In this document: in pieces, positions 34,158-44,112 of the stretch | Layout of the letters: each line of letters begins with the position of its first letter | Position numbering within the stretch: the first letter of the stretch is position 1 | Assembly: GCA_965240325.2 (NCBI GenBank) | Contig: OZ251238.1 | Span: forward strand, 434,001 to 498,000 | Direction of reading: 5' to 3' | DNA: 64,000 bases | Source of the DNA: Rebecca billardiae RCC1528 | Lineage: Eukaryota > Haptophyta | Made by a program: the position numbers and the translations under genes | The notes under the pieces: generated by a model | What the model saw: the letters and a program-made list of their open reading frames with translations, nothing else | Databases searched by the model: none | What the model was told of the DNA's origin: nothing

Positions 34158-34246
34158 CACGTGACGGACCCATTGCCGACGTGACGCGTCACGTGATCAC
34201 GCGTCACGTGATCACGCCGTGATATCACGCTCACGTGATCACGAAC
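34158..34246. promoter_or_regulatory. Cluster of CACGTG (E-box/G-box) palindromes
   Basis: Four CACGTG hexamers start at 34158, 34190, 34205 and 34232, most inside TCACGTGATCACG. Two more lie at 33460 and 33470. CACGTG binds bHLH or bZIP factors in plants and fungi; in this organism the role is inferred only. The cluster lies downstream of the DUF5522 gene. Confidence 0.45.
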
Positions 34247-34371
34247 TCCCAGCCCTGCTCCTGAGCCGAATCGGAAGATCGAGTCGTTGTATAATCCCAT
34301 GATGGGCGCATTCTTCCACAGCCGTAACGTGTGCGCGCTCACGCCGGCCGCGCCGCTTGCTGTGGCTCCTG

Positions 34372-34791
34372 TCATCTTGCTGATCCAGCAACACCGGCGT
34401 CACCAGAGCCTGTGTTGCCAGAGCGCCAGGGGCAATGCCGGCAGCCAGCACTGCAGCACGGTCTGCTGGACAGGTGCACCGCGGAAAATACGCGAAGACC
34501 GGTGGCGGGGTCAATGTACTGCAGCAGGCCTCTGCGGCATGCCTCCTCGTGCAGGAGATTGGCGAGCAGCGCGTGCGTTGTGCCACCATCCGCCGTGGTT
34601 GCAAGCACGCGCTCGAGGGCGCGCTCGAAGGCCGGCTCGTCTGCTGCCTCGTCGAGCTCGAGGGGCGCACGCCGGCGGCTTGCACAGTGAGACGTGTGAG
34701 CGAAGCGTGCCACCGTCGTCGTCACCGCCCTCCCCGCCCCTAAGGCTCCGATCGCCTCGCGCTGGCAGCGCCGCAGGAGCACGCGAGCCAT
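34372..34791 (-). CDS. DUF5522-family Cys-rich protein, probably mitochondrial
   Basis: A single-exon protein of 139 residues. The first 30 residues (MARVLLRRCQREAIGALGAG...) are Arg-rich and lack acidic residues until later, like a mitochondrial presequence. The C-terminal half holds the DUF5522 hallmark: QYIDPATGLRVFSAVHL, then CCSAGCRHCPW at residues 112-121. In the family this reads YxDPxTGxxVFTxxxL followed by CCGxxCRHCPY. The Cys/His cluster suggests metal or iron-sulfur binding, though the biochemical function of the family is not established. The helix before it (FERALERVLATTADGGTTHA) may be a separate module. Bases downstream contain CACGTG palindromes. Confidence 0.7.
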   Translation of the reverse strand: MARVLLRRCQREAIGALGAGRAVTTTVARFAHTSHCASRRRAPLELDEAADEPAFERALERVLATTADGGTTHALLANLLHEEACRRGLLQYIDPATGLRVFSAVHLSSRPCCSAGCRHCPWRSGNTGSGDAGVAGSAR

Positions 34792-34880
34792 TCCCGCCGA
34801 GAATCGGGAGATTCCGTCGTCGTCGTCGCAGTCCGGCGCCCCCCCTGTCCGGGTACGTACAGCTACATCATCGGCGACGG

Positions 34881-34984
34881 CTCGGCGGTGACAGACAGGT
34901 CACAGAATCAGATGGCGGGCGTCAATCTCGCCTGCCTGAGCTGTGTGCGTCTCTTCTTATCTGAGTATTGAACTGTAAACTCTA
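34881..34984 (+). repeat. 3'-end fragment of the OTU/RNase H retrotransposon family
   Basis: Shares CATCGGCGACGGCT, GGCGGGCGTCAATCTCGCC and TGAGCTGTGTGCGTCTCTT in the same order with the tail of the large copy at 39430-39530. It sits immediately upstream of the large copy, like a truncated copy into whose tail the larger one inserted. Confidence 0.7.
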
Positions 34985-37900
34985 CGGCCCTTGGTTCGTC
35001 TGTAACTACTGTTACTACCGTGAACTCGCGCTCCTCACTCTCAGGGAGGTGTGCGGCTCGCGTGTCGAGCACATCATGGATACGTACTCCAATTGGCTGT
35101 CTCGGCGGAAGCGCAGCAGCCGGACTGCCCGGCTCAACGCCATCCTCGACATGACTGTGGGTGCCACGATCGTGATGGCAGCGCCCAGGGCTGGCCCCAA
35201 CCTGCCGGGCCATGCCCACACGAGCATGCTGGAGGAGAGCATCCTGCATGATGGTGGGACCTCCGCCGCGCGGATGATACGCGCCACCAATGGGGGAGCC
35301 GCAGCAGCTGTCCTCTCCCTCTTCACAGCGGACGGCAGGAGGGCCCTCCGTGCATACGACCCCGCGCAGGAGTGGATGTGCGGTCGCCTGGCCCATGCCT
35401 TGCTGGATGGGCTCGTTGACAACTGGCTCACCGCCCCGGAAAACTTTCTGCTCACCGGGCACCTGGGCCCTGCGGACCGGGCTGCGGCCCACGAACGCGA
35501 AATCCCTACTGATGGCAGGCTGCCAGTGCGCGGCCTGCTGGCTGACACAGACAGGCTGATGGCCGGAGTGGATGGCTCCTACGTCCCAGGCAGGGGCCAG
35601 GGGGCAGCTGCTGTGGCATATGCGCTACCCCTCACACCGGGCGGCGAGCGCCATGCCATCACCATCTTCACAGCCACGTACCCCGGCGAGCAGTCAGCCC
35701 AGAACTCTGAGATTGCCGCTGCCACCCTGGGAGTGAAGGTGCTCTCTACTATTGGAGTGCGGCACGCCCACATAGGGTGGGACTGCGATACTGCCCTGCA
35801 CCACACCCTCCGCGCCCGACCGGACTTGACAGCCCCGGGAGAGTCTGTTCCCCGCCAGGGCACTGGCACCGCAGCCAAACTCCTCTCTGGCAGCCCCCAC
35901 ATGGTGCGCCTCCTCCGGCTCCTGGACATCTGTGTCCCACCGGCGTCGGGTCACCAGTGGGCGTTTCGCCACCAACAGGCAGGCCATGCGGAACTGGACC
36001 GCCTGGTTGGCAACACCCTGGCCCCACGGTGGTCGGCCCTCGACAACGCCTTCTGTGTGAGCTCGGCCCAATGTGAAGCGTTGCTGCGCATAGTGCTCGG
36101 ACATGCCCCTGGCACCCCACGCGACGCTGCGCTCCGTACGGTCTGCAACCTGTGTGCGGATTGGGCCAGCAAGCAGGTCGCCAGGGGTGACCGGCAGGCA
36201 TCGTTCGCACTGGGGCCGATGGTCTGGCTGCCGTACAGAGTGTCACTGATGGAGCACGGCTCTGCCACGTTGCTACCGTCCTGCCCAAACCAGGTCCGCA
36301 CCCGCGTCATGGACAGGGCGCGCAGGGCTGCGCTGGAGGCACATGCTGCCACGCCTGCTGCAGCAGCGAAGTACAGGCTCAAACTGGCTGGACCCGACAG
36401 TGACCAGGAACCCGACCACCAGGGCGGTGCCCCGCTCCCATGCGATGTCCGCGAGTCCACACACTCGCTTCAGAACCAGTGGTGCCGCGAGCGCATCAGT
36501 AAGTTTGTGCTGCGCTGCGCGGTCGGTGCACTGGTTTACAATGCGGATGCTGTGGCAGCCACACCGGCCCTGGCTGGTGTCCGGCGACGGTGCACCAGCT
36601 CGCAGGCGACCTATGCCCTGGGCACAGAGTGCCTATTCTGCCTGAAGGCGGGGGACCCGAACCCAGGGCCGGATAGCGTGCACCACGTCTTCCATCAGTG
36701 CCCGCACGCACACGCGCAGCGGAAAGCTGAGGACAGGGTGGGAGCTGCGATACGTAAGGCCTCGAATGGCGCCATCCCACAGCCCGAAGCCACCCGACTC
36801 GCGGTCCAGGCGACGCTTCACCCCTTCTACTATGCTGGCAAGGTGACCGGGGCCACTGTCACAGCTGTGAAGCAAGCACTGGCTGCCCACCAGCCGCCTG
36901 GCGGCCAGCCGGTGCAGTACGCCACTGGGATGATCCACAAGCCCTTGGCCCTGGCCGCCAGCAAAATCCACGACGAGCGCAGGGCGCTGAGCCTCAGCTC
37001 GGCGTATGCCAAGACGTACGACTTGGATAAGTACTGGGCCCTCCTCCATAAGCAAGGCCAGGCGGCTGCCAGCCAGGCGGAGCCCGCCCCTGCTGCTGAG
37101 GTGGCAGAGCCAGGCCCACCTGCTGAAGACTCGCCAGCCCCCAATGAGCTGCTGCAACAGCAGCCGGCCGCAGCTGCCCCACCGGCTACAGGTGCCCCCG
37201 CCAGCGATGCGCAGGCGCCCGCTGCGTTGGGGCCTGGCCTTGCTCCAGCAGCGGCGAGCCACCCCCTGCCTGCACAGCTGCTGGGCCCGGTGCCGGAGGG
37301 CGCCGCAGCTGAGCCGCCAGCAGCAGCGCACGCTGGCCTGGCTGGCGCGGCGATGCACGGCGCACAGCGTGGCAGCAGGCGGCGGCCCCGCTCGCCCGAT
37401 GCAGACGCCCTGGCACGCCAGGATGAAAACGGTGCGAGTGGGCCCCCTGCCCAGCAGCGGCGGTTGGCAGCAGCAGCAGGCTCCACCCCTCGCACTGCGG
37501 GCCCCCCAAGCTACGATGTGGCTGCCGGCCACTCTCAACACCCTGCACACCGGCGGCCAGCAGTGCTGCTGCCACCTATGCCTGCCTACGCTGCTGTCCA
37601 GCCGCAGTGGCGCGGGGCGGCCACTGAGCTGCTGGCAGCAGCGGGGCATGCTGTGTACCCTACGTGCATGCATGGGGACTGCCTCCTGCTGGCAGCCATG
37701 GGCTATGTCGAGGAGCGTGCCGCCGCAGTGGGCCCCTGCACCGCCGCCTACCAGGCAGTCCGCTTCCTCAGGGCAGCTGCTGTGGACTGGGTGCTCGGCA
37801 CGGCACGTCTCTCACGGACTCACCGGCTCCAACTGGGGCTCGTGGATGCGGATGGACTGGAGGCCATCAGCATGTCAGACAGCTATAGGGCCACGTACCA

Positions 37901-39161
37901 TGGGCAGGGCGCCCAGCCAACCCTGCAAGAGTTCGCCGCGCCGCTCAGGGCTGCCGCACGATACGGGGCCGATGGCAGGCTCGCCGCCGGTGGGGCGTCG
38001 AGGTACTGGCCCACGGTCATGATACCAGCGGTTGCTGCCGTCATGGGGCGTGACATCGCCGTGTTCCAGCCGCGCGCCAGCCAGGCTGCCCCTGCTGGTG
38101 GGACAGCAGGCAGGCCCGAGAGCTCTGATGCAGTCGGGCACCTGGTGGCGTGCACGCTGTATAGGCACGTGCCGCGGTGGTCCAGCATGAACAACCCAGT
38201 GTATACGGACCCCCAACGCTGGCAACACCCGCAGGGGGAGCCTGCAGGAGCTCCAGTGGGCCCGCGCCAGCAACAGTCGGTACGCGAACGCCTCCTTGCG
38301 CGTGACCCAACTCTTGCAGCAGTGTACTTTGATGGCACCGGGCACTACGAGCCTGTGCTGCCGCTGCCGAGCCGACCGGGGCTCAAGGACAGGGAGAGCT
38401 GCCCCACAAGCAACCGGCGCGGCAAACAGCCCAGGGACCGGCCAGACGACTGCCCTGAAGACCATGGCACAGGTGCTGGTGATGGGCAGCGGCGGTTGCC
38501 GGACAGCTCTGCGCTGCCTCCGCCCAGCACCGCGGCAGGCACCGGTAAGCGCCCTATGCACAGGGCCTGCACAGGCAGCCCCCAGTCACCGGTGGCACTC
38601 GCCCCCCCGCTTGGACACCCCCGGGGGTGTAGCCAAGGAGGTGCCAGCAGCAGCGCCGGCGCTCAAGCACCACCCGTCGCGCCGCGTGGCGACCCCCCTG
38701 CGGTGGGGCGTGGCCCGCCGGCCAAACGGAGCCGCCCGGATTCCGATACCCTGAAGCAGCCTCTCTGGCCTGGCGCCCCCTCTCCTGACCAGCCCAGACC
38801 CCCGACGCCTGCGGGGCCGGACGCCCCGCCCCTACGCAAGTCTGCCAGGCTGTGCCAGAGCCGCACGCGCGGCGCAGGCATGACTGCAGCTCCACACCAG
38901 CACAACGACGCTTCGCGCGCACCCGGCGCGCCGACACAGCCTGCCCGGGAGAAGCCAGCAGGGGCTGACCTTGGGCAGCAGCCATACATGCAGGCCAGCA
39001 TGAGCGGTGGGGTGGCATCAGTGCCGGCCCCGGCCCGCAAACGCAAACAGCCGGACGCCCCGGCCCACACAGCTGATGCGCCAGCAAACCCTGCTCCGGG
39101 CCACAGAACCCTGCCGCCGGCTTTGAGGCCGACTCGCCACACTGGGGCACATATCACCTGA
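34968..39161 (+). CDS. Retrotransposon polyprotein C-terminal part: RNase H, zinc knuckle, OTU protease
   Basis: An uninterrupted 1397-codon frame; translation of the intact element probably starts upstream, so the listed ATG may be accidental. About residues 195-350 form an RNase H domain: VDGSYVPGRGQGAAAVAYAL with Asp202, SAQNSEIAAA with Glu248, WDCD with Asp272/274, and a late HAELDRLVGN with Asp344. All acidic positions are kept. Residues about 555-585 contain a Cys/His cluster (CLFCLKAG ... VHHVFHQCPHA) like the zf-RVT knuckle after LINE RNase H. A Pro/Ala/Gln linker follows. Residues about 885-1130 are an OTU-type cysteine protease: MHGDCLLLAAMG with Asp904-Cys905, RYWPTVMIPAVAAVMGRDIA, and catalytic His in FDGTGHYEPV. 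A disordered basic tail ends the frame. No reverse transcriptase is present, so the copy is 5'-truncated. Intact active-site residues suggest a fairly young copy. Confidence 0.75.
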   Translation: MNCKLYGPWFVCNYCYYRELALLTLREVCGSRVEHIMDTYSNWLSRRKRSSRTARLNAILDMTVGATIVMAAPRAGPNLPGHAHTSMLEESILHDGGTSAARMIRATNGGAAAAVLSLFTADGRRALRAYDPAQEWMCGRLAHALLDGLVDNWLTAPENFLLTGHLGPADRAAAHEREIPTDGRLPVRGLLADTDRLMAGVDGSYVPGRGQGAAAVAYALPLTPGGERHAITIFTATYPGEQSAQNSEIAAATLGVKVLSTIGVRHAHIGWDCDTALHHTLRARPDLTAPGESVPRQGTGTAAKLLSGSPHMVRLLRLLDICVPPASGHQWAFRHQQAGHAELDRLVGNTLAPRWSALDNAFCVSSAQCEALLRIVLGHAPGTPRDAALRTVCNLCADWASKQVARGDRQASFALGPMVWLPYRVSLMEHGSATLLPSCPNQVRTRVMDRARRAALEAHAATPAAAAKYRLKLAGPDSDQEPDHQGGAPLPCDVRESTHSLQNQWCRERISKFVLRCAVGALVYNADAVAATPALAGVRRRCTSSQATYALGTECLFCLKAGDPNPGPDSVHHVFHQCPHAHAQRKAEDRVGAAIRKASNGAIPQPEATRLAVQATLHPFYYAGKVTGATVTAVKQALAAHQPPGGQPVQYATGMIHKPLALAASKIHDERRALSLSSAYAKTYDLDKYWALLHKQGQAAASQAEPAPAAEVAEPGPPAEDSPAPNELLQQQPAAAAPPATGAPASDAQAPAALGPGLAPAAASHPLPAQLLGPVPEGAAAEPPAAAHAGLAGAAMHGAQRGSRRRPRSPDADALARQDENGASGPPAQQRRLAAAAGSTPRTAGPPSYDVAAGHSQHPAHRRPAVLLPPMPAYAAVQPQWRGAATELLAAAGHAVYPTCMHGDCLLLAAMGYVEERAAAVGPCTAAYQAVRFLRAAAVDWVLGTARLSRTHRLQLGLVDADGLEAISMSDSYRATYHGQGAQPTLQEFAAPLRAAARYGADGRLAAGGASRYWPTVMIPAVAAVMGRDIAVFQPRASQAAPAGGTAGRPESSDAVGHLVACTLYRHVPRWSSMNNPVYTDPQRWQHPQGEPAGAPVGPRQQQSVRERLLARDPTLAAVYFDGTGHYEPVLPLPSRPGLKDRESCPTSNRRGKQPRDRPDDCPEDHGTGAGDGQRRLPDSSALPPPSTAAGTGKRPMHRACTGSPQSPVALAPPLGHPRGCSQGGASSSAGAQAPPVAPRGDPPAVGRGPPAKRSRPDSDTLKQPLWPGAPSPDQPRPPTPAGPDAPPLRKSARLCQSRTRGAGMTAAPHQHNDASRAPGAPTQPAREKPAGADLGQQPYMQASMSGGVASVPAPARKRKQPDAPAHTADAPANPAPGHRTLPPALRPTRHTGAHIT

Positions 39162-39530
39162 GGGCCAGGCCTTCTGTGTGATGAGCTACCCCAGTCATGC
39201 CGCTTGATACACACCTTCCCCAACCGACAGTGGGGCTCTACATTCCCTACTACATCCTCATTCTGTCGGCGCGCTGTCGCATCGGCGCCCAGTCGGCGAG
39301 TTCGGACGACGACGTTTTGTGGACGACGGTGGGGCGAGGACGACGGGCGCTGGCGTGCCGCGAGGCGGCCGCAGCCCTCATCCAGGCCTCGCAGGCGGAC
39401 GGCTGAACGAATTTTTCCGGCGGCGCTACCATCGGCGACGGCTTCATGGGCGGTGACAGTTGGCGGGCGTCAATCTCGCCTGCCTGAGCTGTGTGCGTCT
39501 CTTATTCTTAGTAAACTGTAGTCTTGCAGC
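34985..39530 (+). mobile_element. 5'-truncated non-LTR retrotransposon
   Basis: Contains the polyprotein frame and a 370-bp 3' UTR ending CTTATTCTTAGTAAACTGTA. Other copies of the 3' end in this window (34881, 52350, 54812) differ in their 5' break but share this tail, the pattern of target-primed LINE insertion. There is no long terminal repeat: the upstream similarity covers only the 3' tail. The RT and endonuclease must be encoded upstream in full-length copies elsewhere. Confidence 0.65.
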
Positions 39531-39535
39531 GTATA

Positions 39536-39855
39536 GACGATAATAACGCCGCCAACGCGGTGACGGCTGACGCTGAAATTGAATTCTCCGGTGCCGCGGA
39601 CCGTGCGCCACTCACGCGTCAGTGCGCCCGGCACTGCGGAGCCCGCCCAATCGGGCAATCCGGTCCGGGTCCCACTACCTGCATGAGTGTGACCGGACGT
39701 CATTAGACATTATACGCTGCTGATCGAGAGATCGCAGCGCACCGCTGAGAGTGAGACTGGAGCCCCAGCCAGTGCCGAGTGCGACGCTGACGCATGCTGC
39801 GACGCTGACGGCGTGACGGCATGCCGCACGCACGTGATACGTCCCACATCGCGTA
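39536..39855. other. Intergenic DNA without a supported gene
   Basis: No coding signal or notable repeat. Confidence 0.4.
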
Positions 39856-41729
39856 TCAATCGCCATGTGCTTTGCTTCCGAGTCCCGGCAAGGCGGCTTC
39901 TGCTGCTGCGGCCACCGCTGCTGCAGCGGGCGCAGCCTTGGCACCAAGCGCGGCCGTTGACGGCGCATCTGCAGCCACGGCCACCGCTGCGCTGTCTGCC
40001 GCCGCCGGCGCGGGCCCGGCTTCGAAGGCGTACCCAAACTCGTTGGCGCGCGAGCGGTCGATCGGGTAGCACCAGCGCTGGTACAGCAGGATGAAGAAGA
40101 CGACATCGTCACGCAGGCACGCGATGCGGTGCGCGGTCGGCATCGAGACCATCAGTGCGAACGCGTCGTCCACAAACGTGTTGAACGCCTTGTAGAAGAG
40201 CATGCGCCACGGCAGGTGCGCCACCGACCTGCGGGCGCGAGCGGCGCGCGAGCCGTGCGCGCACACGCACCGCTCAGTCCACCAAAAGCGCGGCGCGGCG
40301 GGCCCTCCGCGCCGCGTGCGCGGCGCGGCGGCGCGCACTTGAGCTTGTAGTTGACAAAGAGCTGCGGCGTCATGCCCACAAAGCCGAAGAGATAGACGCA
40401 CTTGGCCGCCGCGCCCACCAGCCACGACCACCACGACTTGTGCGGGTACATGATCAGCGTGTACAGCGCGAGGCCGACGGCGAGCGGCGCGAGCGCGTGG
40501 CCGAGCACCGACGCACCGAGAGCGTCGAAGCTCTCCGTCGCCGCCTCGCGCGCCGCGGCCTCGGCGCGCGCCGCGTCGCGCGACGCGTCGCCGGTGGAGG
40601 GCGCGGCGAAGCGGCGCGCGGTGAGCGCGCGCGCGCGCCAGACCGTCCACAGCTTCCAGCTCTGCAGCCCAAAGTCGAGGGTGGACGAGTACAGGATCAC
40701 CCGGTTCACGTCCTCGCCGTCCCACAGGTAGAGCAGGATGATCAGCGAGCTGAGCGCGCTCGAGCCGAGCGAGCGCGCCGAGAGCCCGGCCACGTTCTGC
40801 CGGCCGCGGAAGAAGCCCACGTCCGAGGAGAAGGCGAGGTAGGCGAGCACCATGTGCGTCCAGCCGAAGAGCTGCTCGAGCGCGAGGCGGTACAGCCGCT
40901 CCTCGCCGAACAGCTCGCGCAGGTCGTCCATGTCCTCCGGGCCGAGCCGCATCATCGCCGCCGCCTTGGTGAAGCCGTCCTCTGCGTGCGAGATCACGCG
41001 GTGCGCGAGCAAGGAGCGGGGCAGCCACTCGAGCGTGAGCGCGGGGTGCGGCCGGTCGAGCTCGGGGCTCATCTCGCGCGCGTGGCGGCGGAGCACGTTG
41101 AAGTCGTCCACGTAGAAGTAGGGCATGTACGCGCGCCGGTCGGGCAGCGCGCGCAGCAGCATGCCGCACGCCAGCACGTGCGAGCGGTGCTTGTGCTCGT
41201 CCTGCACGATGCGCACGCGCAGCGCCGAGCCGCCGTAGCGGTAGTGCGGGACGGGCAGGCGCGGCGCGGCGGCGCGCTCGGACGAGCCCTGCAGGAGGTA
41301 GTCCCGGCTCGAGTAGGGCAGCAGGTGCGCGACCAGCGCCGTGCGCGCAACGAGGAGCGGCGGCACGGGCTGGAACGCGGCGGGATCGGGCGTCGCGTCC
41401 AGCGCGCCGCGCCTGTAGACGAAGATGTGGAGCCACAGGCTGGCGTTCTCGCGGCGGACCTCGCGCGGGATGGGTATCGTGAGCGTCGCGTTCATCTGCT
41501 CGTACAGCCGCACGCCGCTCGCCGACCACACCCCCGCCGCATCGGAGCCGGGCGTGAGGTGCTCTTGCATCGACACGAACGCGCGGATGTCCACGACCGT
41601 GTCCGGACCCAGCGCGGGCACGAAGCAGGCCGGGCCGTGGCACGTCTCCGGGAAGGCGATCGTGGCGAAGGACCAGCCGAACGCGATGACGTACGCCCCT
41701 GCTGCGAAAAGGATCACCCTGCCGAGCAT
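39856..41729 (-). CDS. CLPTM1 family transmembrane protein
   Basis: Predicted exons 41729-40339 and 40228-39856, phase 2 junction inside YKLK|SVAHLPWRM, 587 residues. An N-terminal hydrophobic anchor (MLGRVILFAAGAYVIAFGWS) is followed by a large lumenal domain and several membrane helices from about residue 285. The signature block typical of CLPTM1 and CLPTM1L/CRR9 is present: MYPHKSWWSW, GMTPQLFVNYKLKSVAHLPW, FNTFVDDAFALMVSMPTAHR and LRDDVVFFILLYQRW. The C-terminal 60 residues are Ala-rich. Known members reside in the ER; CLPTM1L homologues act as lipid scramblases in GPI-anchor biosynthesis, and CLPTM1 affects GABA-A receptor trafficking. Which branch this belongs to is not clear; a role in ER membrane lipid handling is inferred. 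The start is 190 bp from a divergent gene. Confidence 0.9.
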
Positions 41730-41919
41730 GGCGCCGCGAGCCGCGAGGTCGTCGCGGCCGCACGATGGCTACCGCGCCTCCGGAATTTCCGGATGACAAG
41801 GACCGCCAGTAGTTCTTGACAACGGACGCTCGCGCCTGCCAAGTGCCAAGGACCGATCGCGAGACTTGAGACTTCGCGGAACGTTCGATCCGCCAGCAGT
41901 GTTTCTGCGGGGACGTGAG
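41730..41919. promoter_or_regulatory. Putative bidirectional promoter
   Basis: A 190-bp spacer between divergent start codons of the CLPTM1-family gene and the PA-domain gene. No motif assigned. Confidence 0.35.
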
Positions 41920-43622
41920 ATGCGGGCGGCGAGACGGGCGGGTTGCTCCACGCGCGCGCTCGTGCTCGCGGCCGTGGCGGCTTGTGCGCGGGCGGAGCTC
42001 GCGATCACGTCCGGGGCTCACGCGGGGCTCACCCTCAGCGCCGCCTCGTACACCTTCTCCGAAGCGAGCGGCGCACCAGCCGCAACGGCGGGCGAACTCG
42101 TGCTGGCTGAGGCGGACGCATGGACGGCCGGCTGCCCGCCCGTGTACTCGGGGCATCAGCCGCTGCGCGGCAAGATTGTGGTGCACGCCAACCCACCTTT
42201 CTCAACTTTGTGCACAGCCGCATCGTACGCCGCCGGCGCCGCCGACGCTGGCGCCCTCGGCTACGTGCAGTACGACGACATGCACGCGTTGATTGGCAGC
42301 GTGCCCGGCTGGGACGCCCGAGCGTTCGCCGAGTTCGACGGACACGCGCCGTTGGCGTGGCCGCTGCCGCCGGACCCGCGCCGCACGGCATTGGCGCCTA
42401 TCGTGGCCGCCGACGCGCGCTCGCCCGCGCTCACGCCCGTCATCACCGCGCTGCGCGCAGGCGCGCTCGTGCATGCGCGGCTGCGGCCGGCGCGCGGCGA
42501 GTTCGAGGCGCTGTGGGACTCGGTGGCGTGGGGCGTGTGGTGCGCAGTGATGGCGGCGCAGGCGCTCGCGGTCGTCGAGCTCGTCGCGTGCCGCCTGTAC
42601 GCCCTCGCGCGCGCCGACGGCGGCGTGTGCCGCGCCGCCGGCCGCTGGCGCTACTCCTCCGTACACGCGCTCGCGCTCGTGCTTCTGATGGTGAACGTGT
42701 ACAGGGTGGGCTACTTCGTCATAGACCCGCTGCACTCGCGCGGCGTGTTCTCCGTCGCGTTCAACCTGCTGCTCATCTCGTGCGACGACTCAGTCGCCGC
42801 GTCGGGCTCCACGCTCTTCCTCCTGCGCCTCGCTGCCGGCGCGCGTGACGCCGGTGTCGGCGCCCGCTGCGCACTCGCACGGCGGCGGCCGAGGCGCGCA
42901 CTGATGGCCGCCGCATTTGCCAACATCACGCTGGACTTTGTCACGTCGCTCGCCTTCTTCTGGGCGTACGAGATGCACTGGACGATTCTGCGGGTGCGCG
43001 CTCCGCGATCCGGCCGAGTGCGCCCGTCCTTGCCACATCCGCGCGCCGGCGCTGCTGACAGAGAGCGCGGCTGGCCGCTGCCGCGACTGCTGTGCTCACA
43101 CCGCGCGCTCACACCGCGCGGCGCCGCTCTCACGTCCCTCGCCAGTTCTTCGTCGTGAGCGTGGCGTTTCCCTTTGCGCTTGTGCTCCTGGCTCTCTCCA
43201 CCGAGCGCGCCGTGACTCGGGAGCTGCGCGCTCGCCAGGCTGGGGCCGACGAGTCGGCCAGCAGGGCCTCTCTGGCCGCCGTGCGGCGCACTGTGGCGGC
43301 CGCGCGCGTGTACGCTGGCTGTCGCGTGCTCGGCCTTGCAGCCCAGCTCGTGTTCTGGTCCTGGGGGATGTACACGCCACACCGGATGCCTCTTGTCGTA
43401 CTCGTGCACATGTCCGCCCTCATCTGGTCATCGTACGCCCAGGCCGAGGCCCTTCTCCCGCCGGCTGGCGTGCACGTGCCGCGCGGCCCACTGCGCGCGC
43501 TCATCGAGCTCGCCGTGCCATCGCTCGCGCTGTCACGCGCGCCGCAGGCGGCCGCAGGTACTGCCAGCACGGCGCCAGCGCACGCATCCGGCAGTGTCGC
43601 CGTCTTTGCTGACAAGCAGTAG
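41920..43622 (+). CDS. PA-domain-like multipass membrane protein
   Basis: Predicted exons 41920-42993 and 43146-43622, phase 0 with a GTGCGC donor, 516 residues. The ATG at 41920 was preferred over 41866 because it begins a signal peptide (MRAARRAGCSTRALVLAAVA ending ARAELA). The ectodomain of about 180 residues resembles a protease-associated (PA) domain: GKIVVHANPPFSTLC, AAGAADAGALGYVQYDD and a later TALAPIVAADARSP. Six or seven membrane helices follow (WGVWCAVMAAQALAVVELVA, SVHALALVLLMVNVYRVGYF, then more on exon 2). The arrangement signal peptide, PA-like domain, multipass domain recalls plant and algal PA-TM or vacuolar sorting receptors and some 7TM proteins, but no close family is recognised. 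The tail is short and Ala/Ser-rich. Possible sensor or sorting receptor. Confidence 0.65.
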
Positions 43623-44112
43623 CGTATACTCGGAGTGGCGGCAGTCGGTGCGGCTGTAGGCGGGCCGTGTAGCCGCATTATTTATCGTCATTGATAATAA
43701 ATGTAGATATATTTATTAATAGTTTCGAGTTAATACAATATATATTATATAAATGTTGAGCTGACGCAGCCTGGGGCGCGCATCTCAGCAGATGGCGTCG
43801 CCGCTGGGACGTCAGGGCCGGCGCCGCACCAGGCGGGCCGGCGGCATCAGCTACGGAGCAGTGGCTGGCTCTGGCGGCGCGCGCGCGCGGCGCGCGCGGC
43901 GGCAGGAGCGCGAGCGCAGCAGCGCTGGCGCGGAGCGACGTGGACGCGGAGCGCGGACGCGGCAGTGCGGACGCGGGGCGACACGGGCGCGGAGCGTGCG
44001 CGGGCGGTACTGCCCGGCGCAGCGCGGCACGGATGGCACGCCGGCGGCACAGGCGGGCGCCATCGTGGGAGAGTCCAAGGAACAACGGACTCGTTCACTT
44101 CATTCATGGACG
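43623..44112. other. Intergenic DNA without a supported gene
   Basis: An AT-rich stretch (43680-43755) then GC-rich DNA with GGA/CGG runs. Frames are arginine-rich and unconvincing. Confidence 0.4.

Noticed and set aside
39250-39447. Minus-strand ORF shared with 52407-52628
   Set aside because: The shared peptide comes from the antisense of a repeated retrotransposon 3' UTR, not from a conserved gene.
34881-39530. LTR retrotransposon
   Set aside because: The upstream match covers only the element's 3' tail, and other copies are 5'-truncated at different points, which fits a LINE better.
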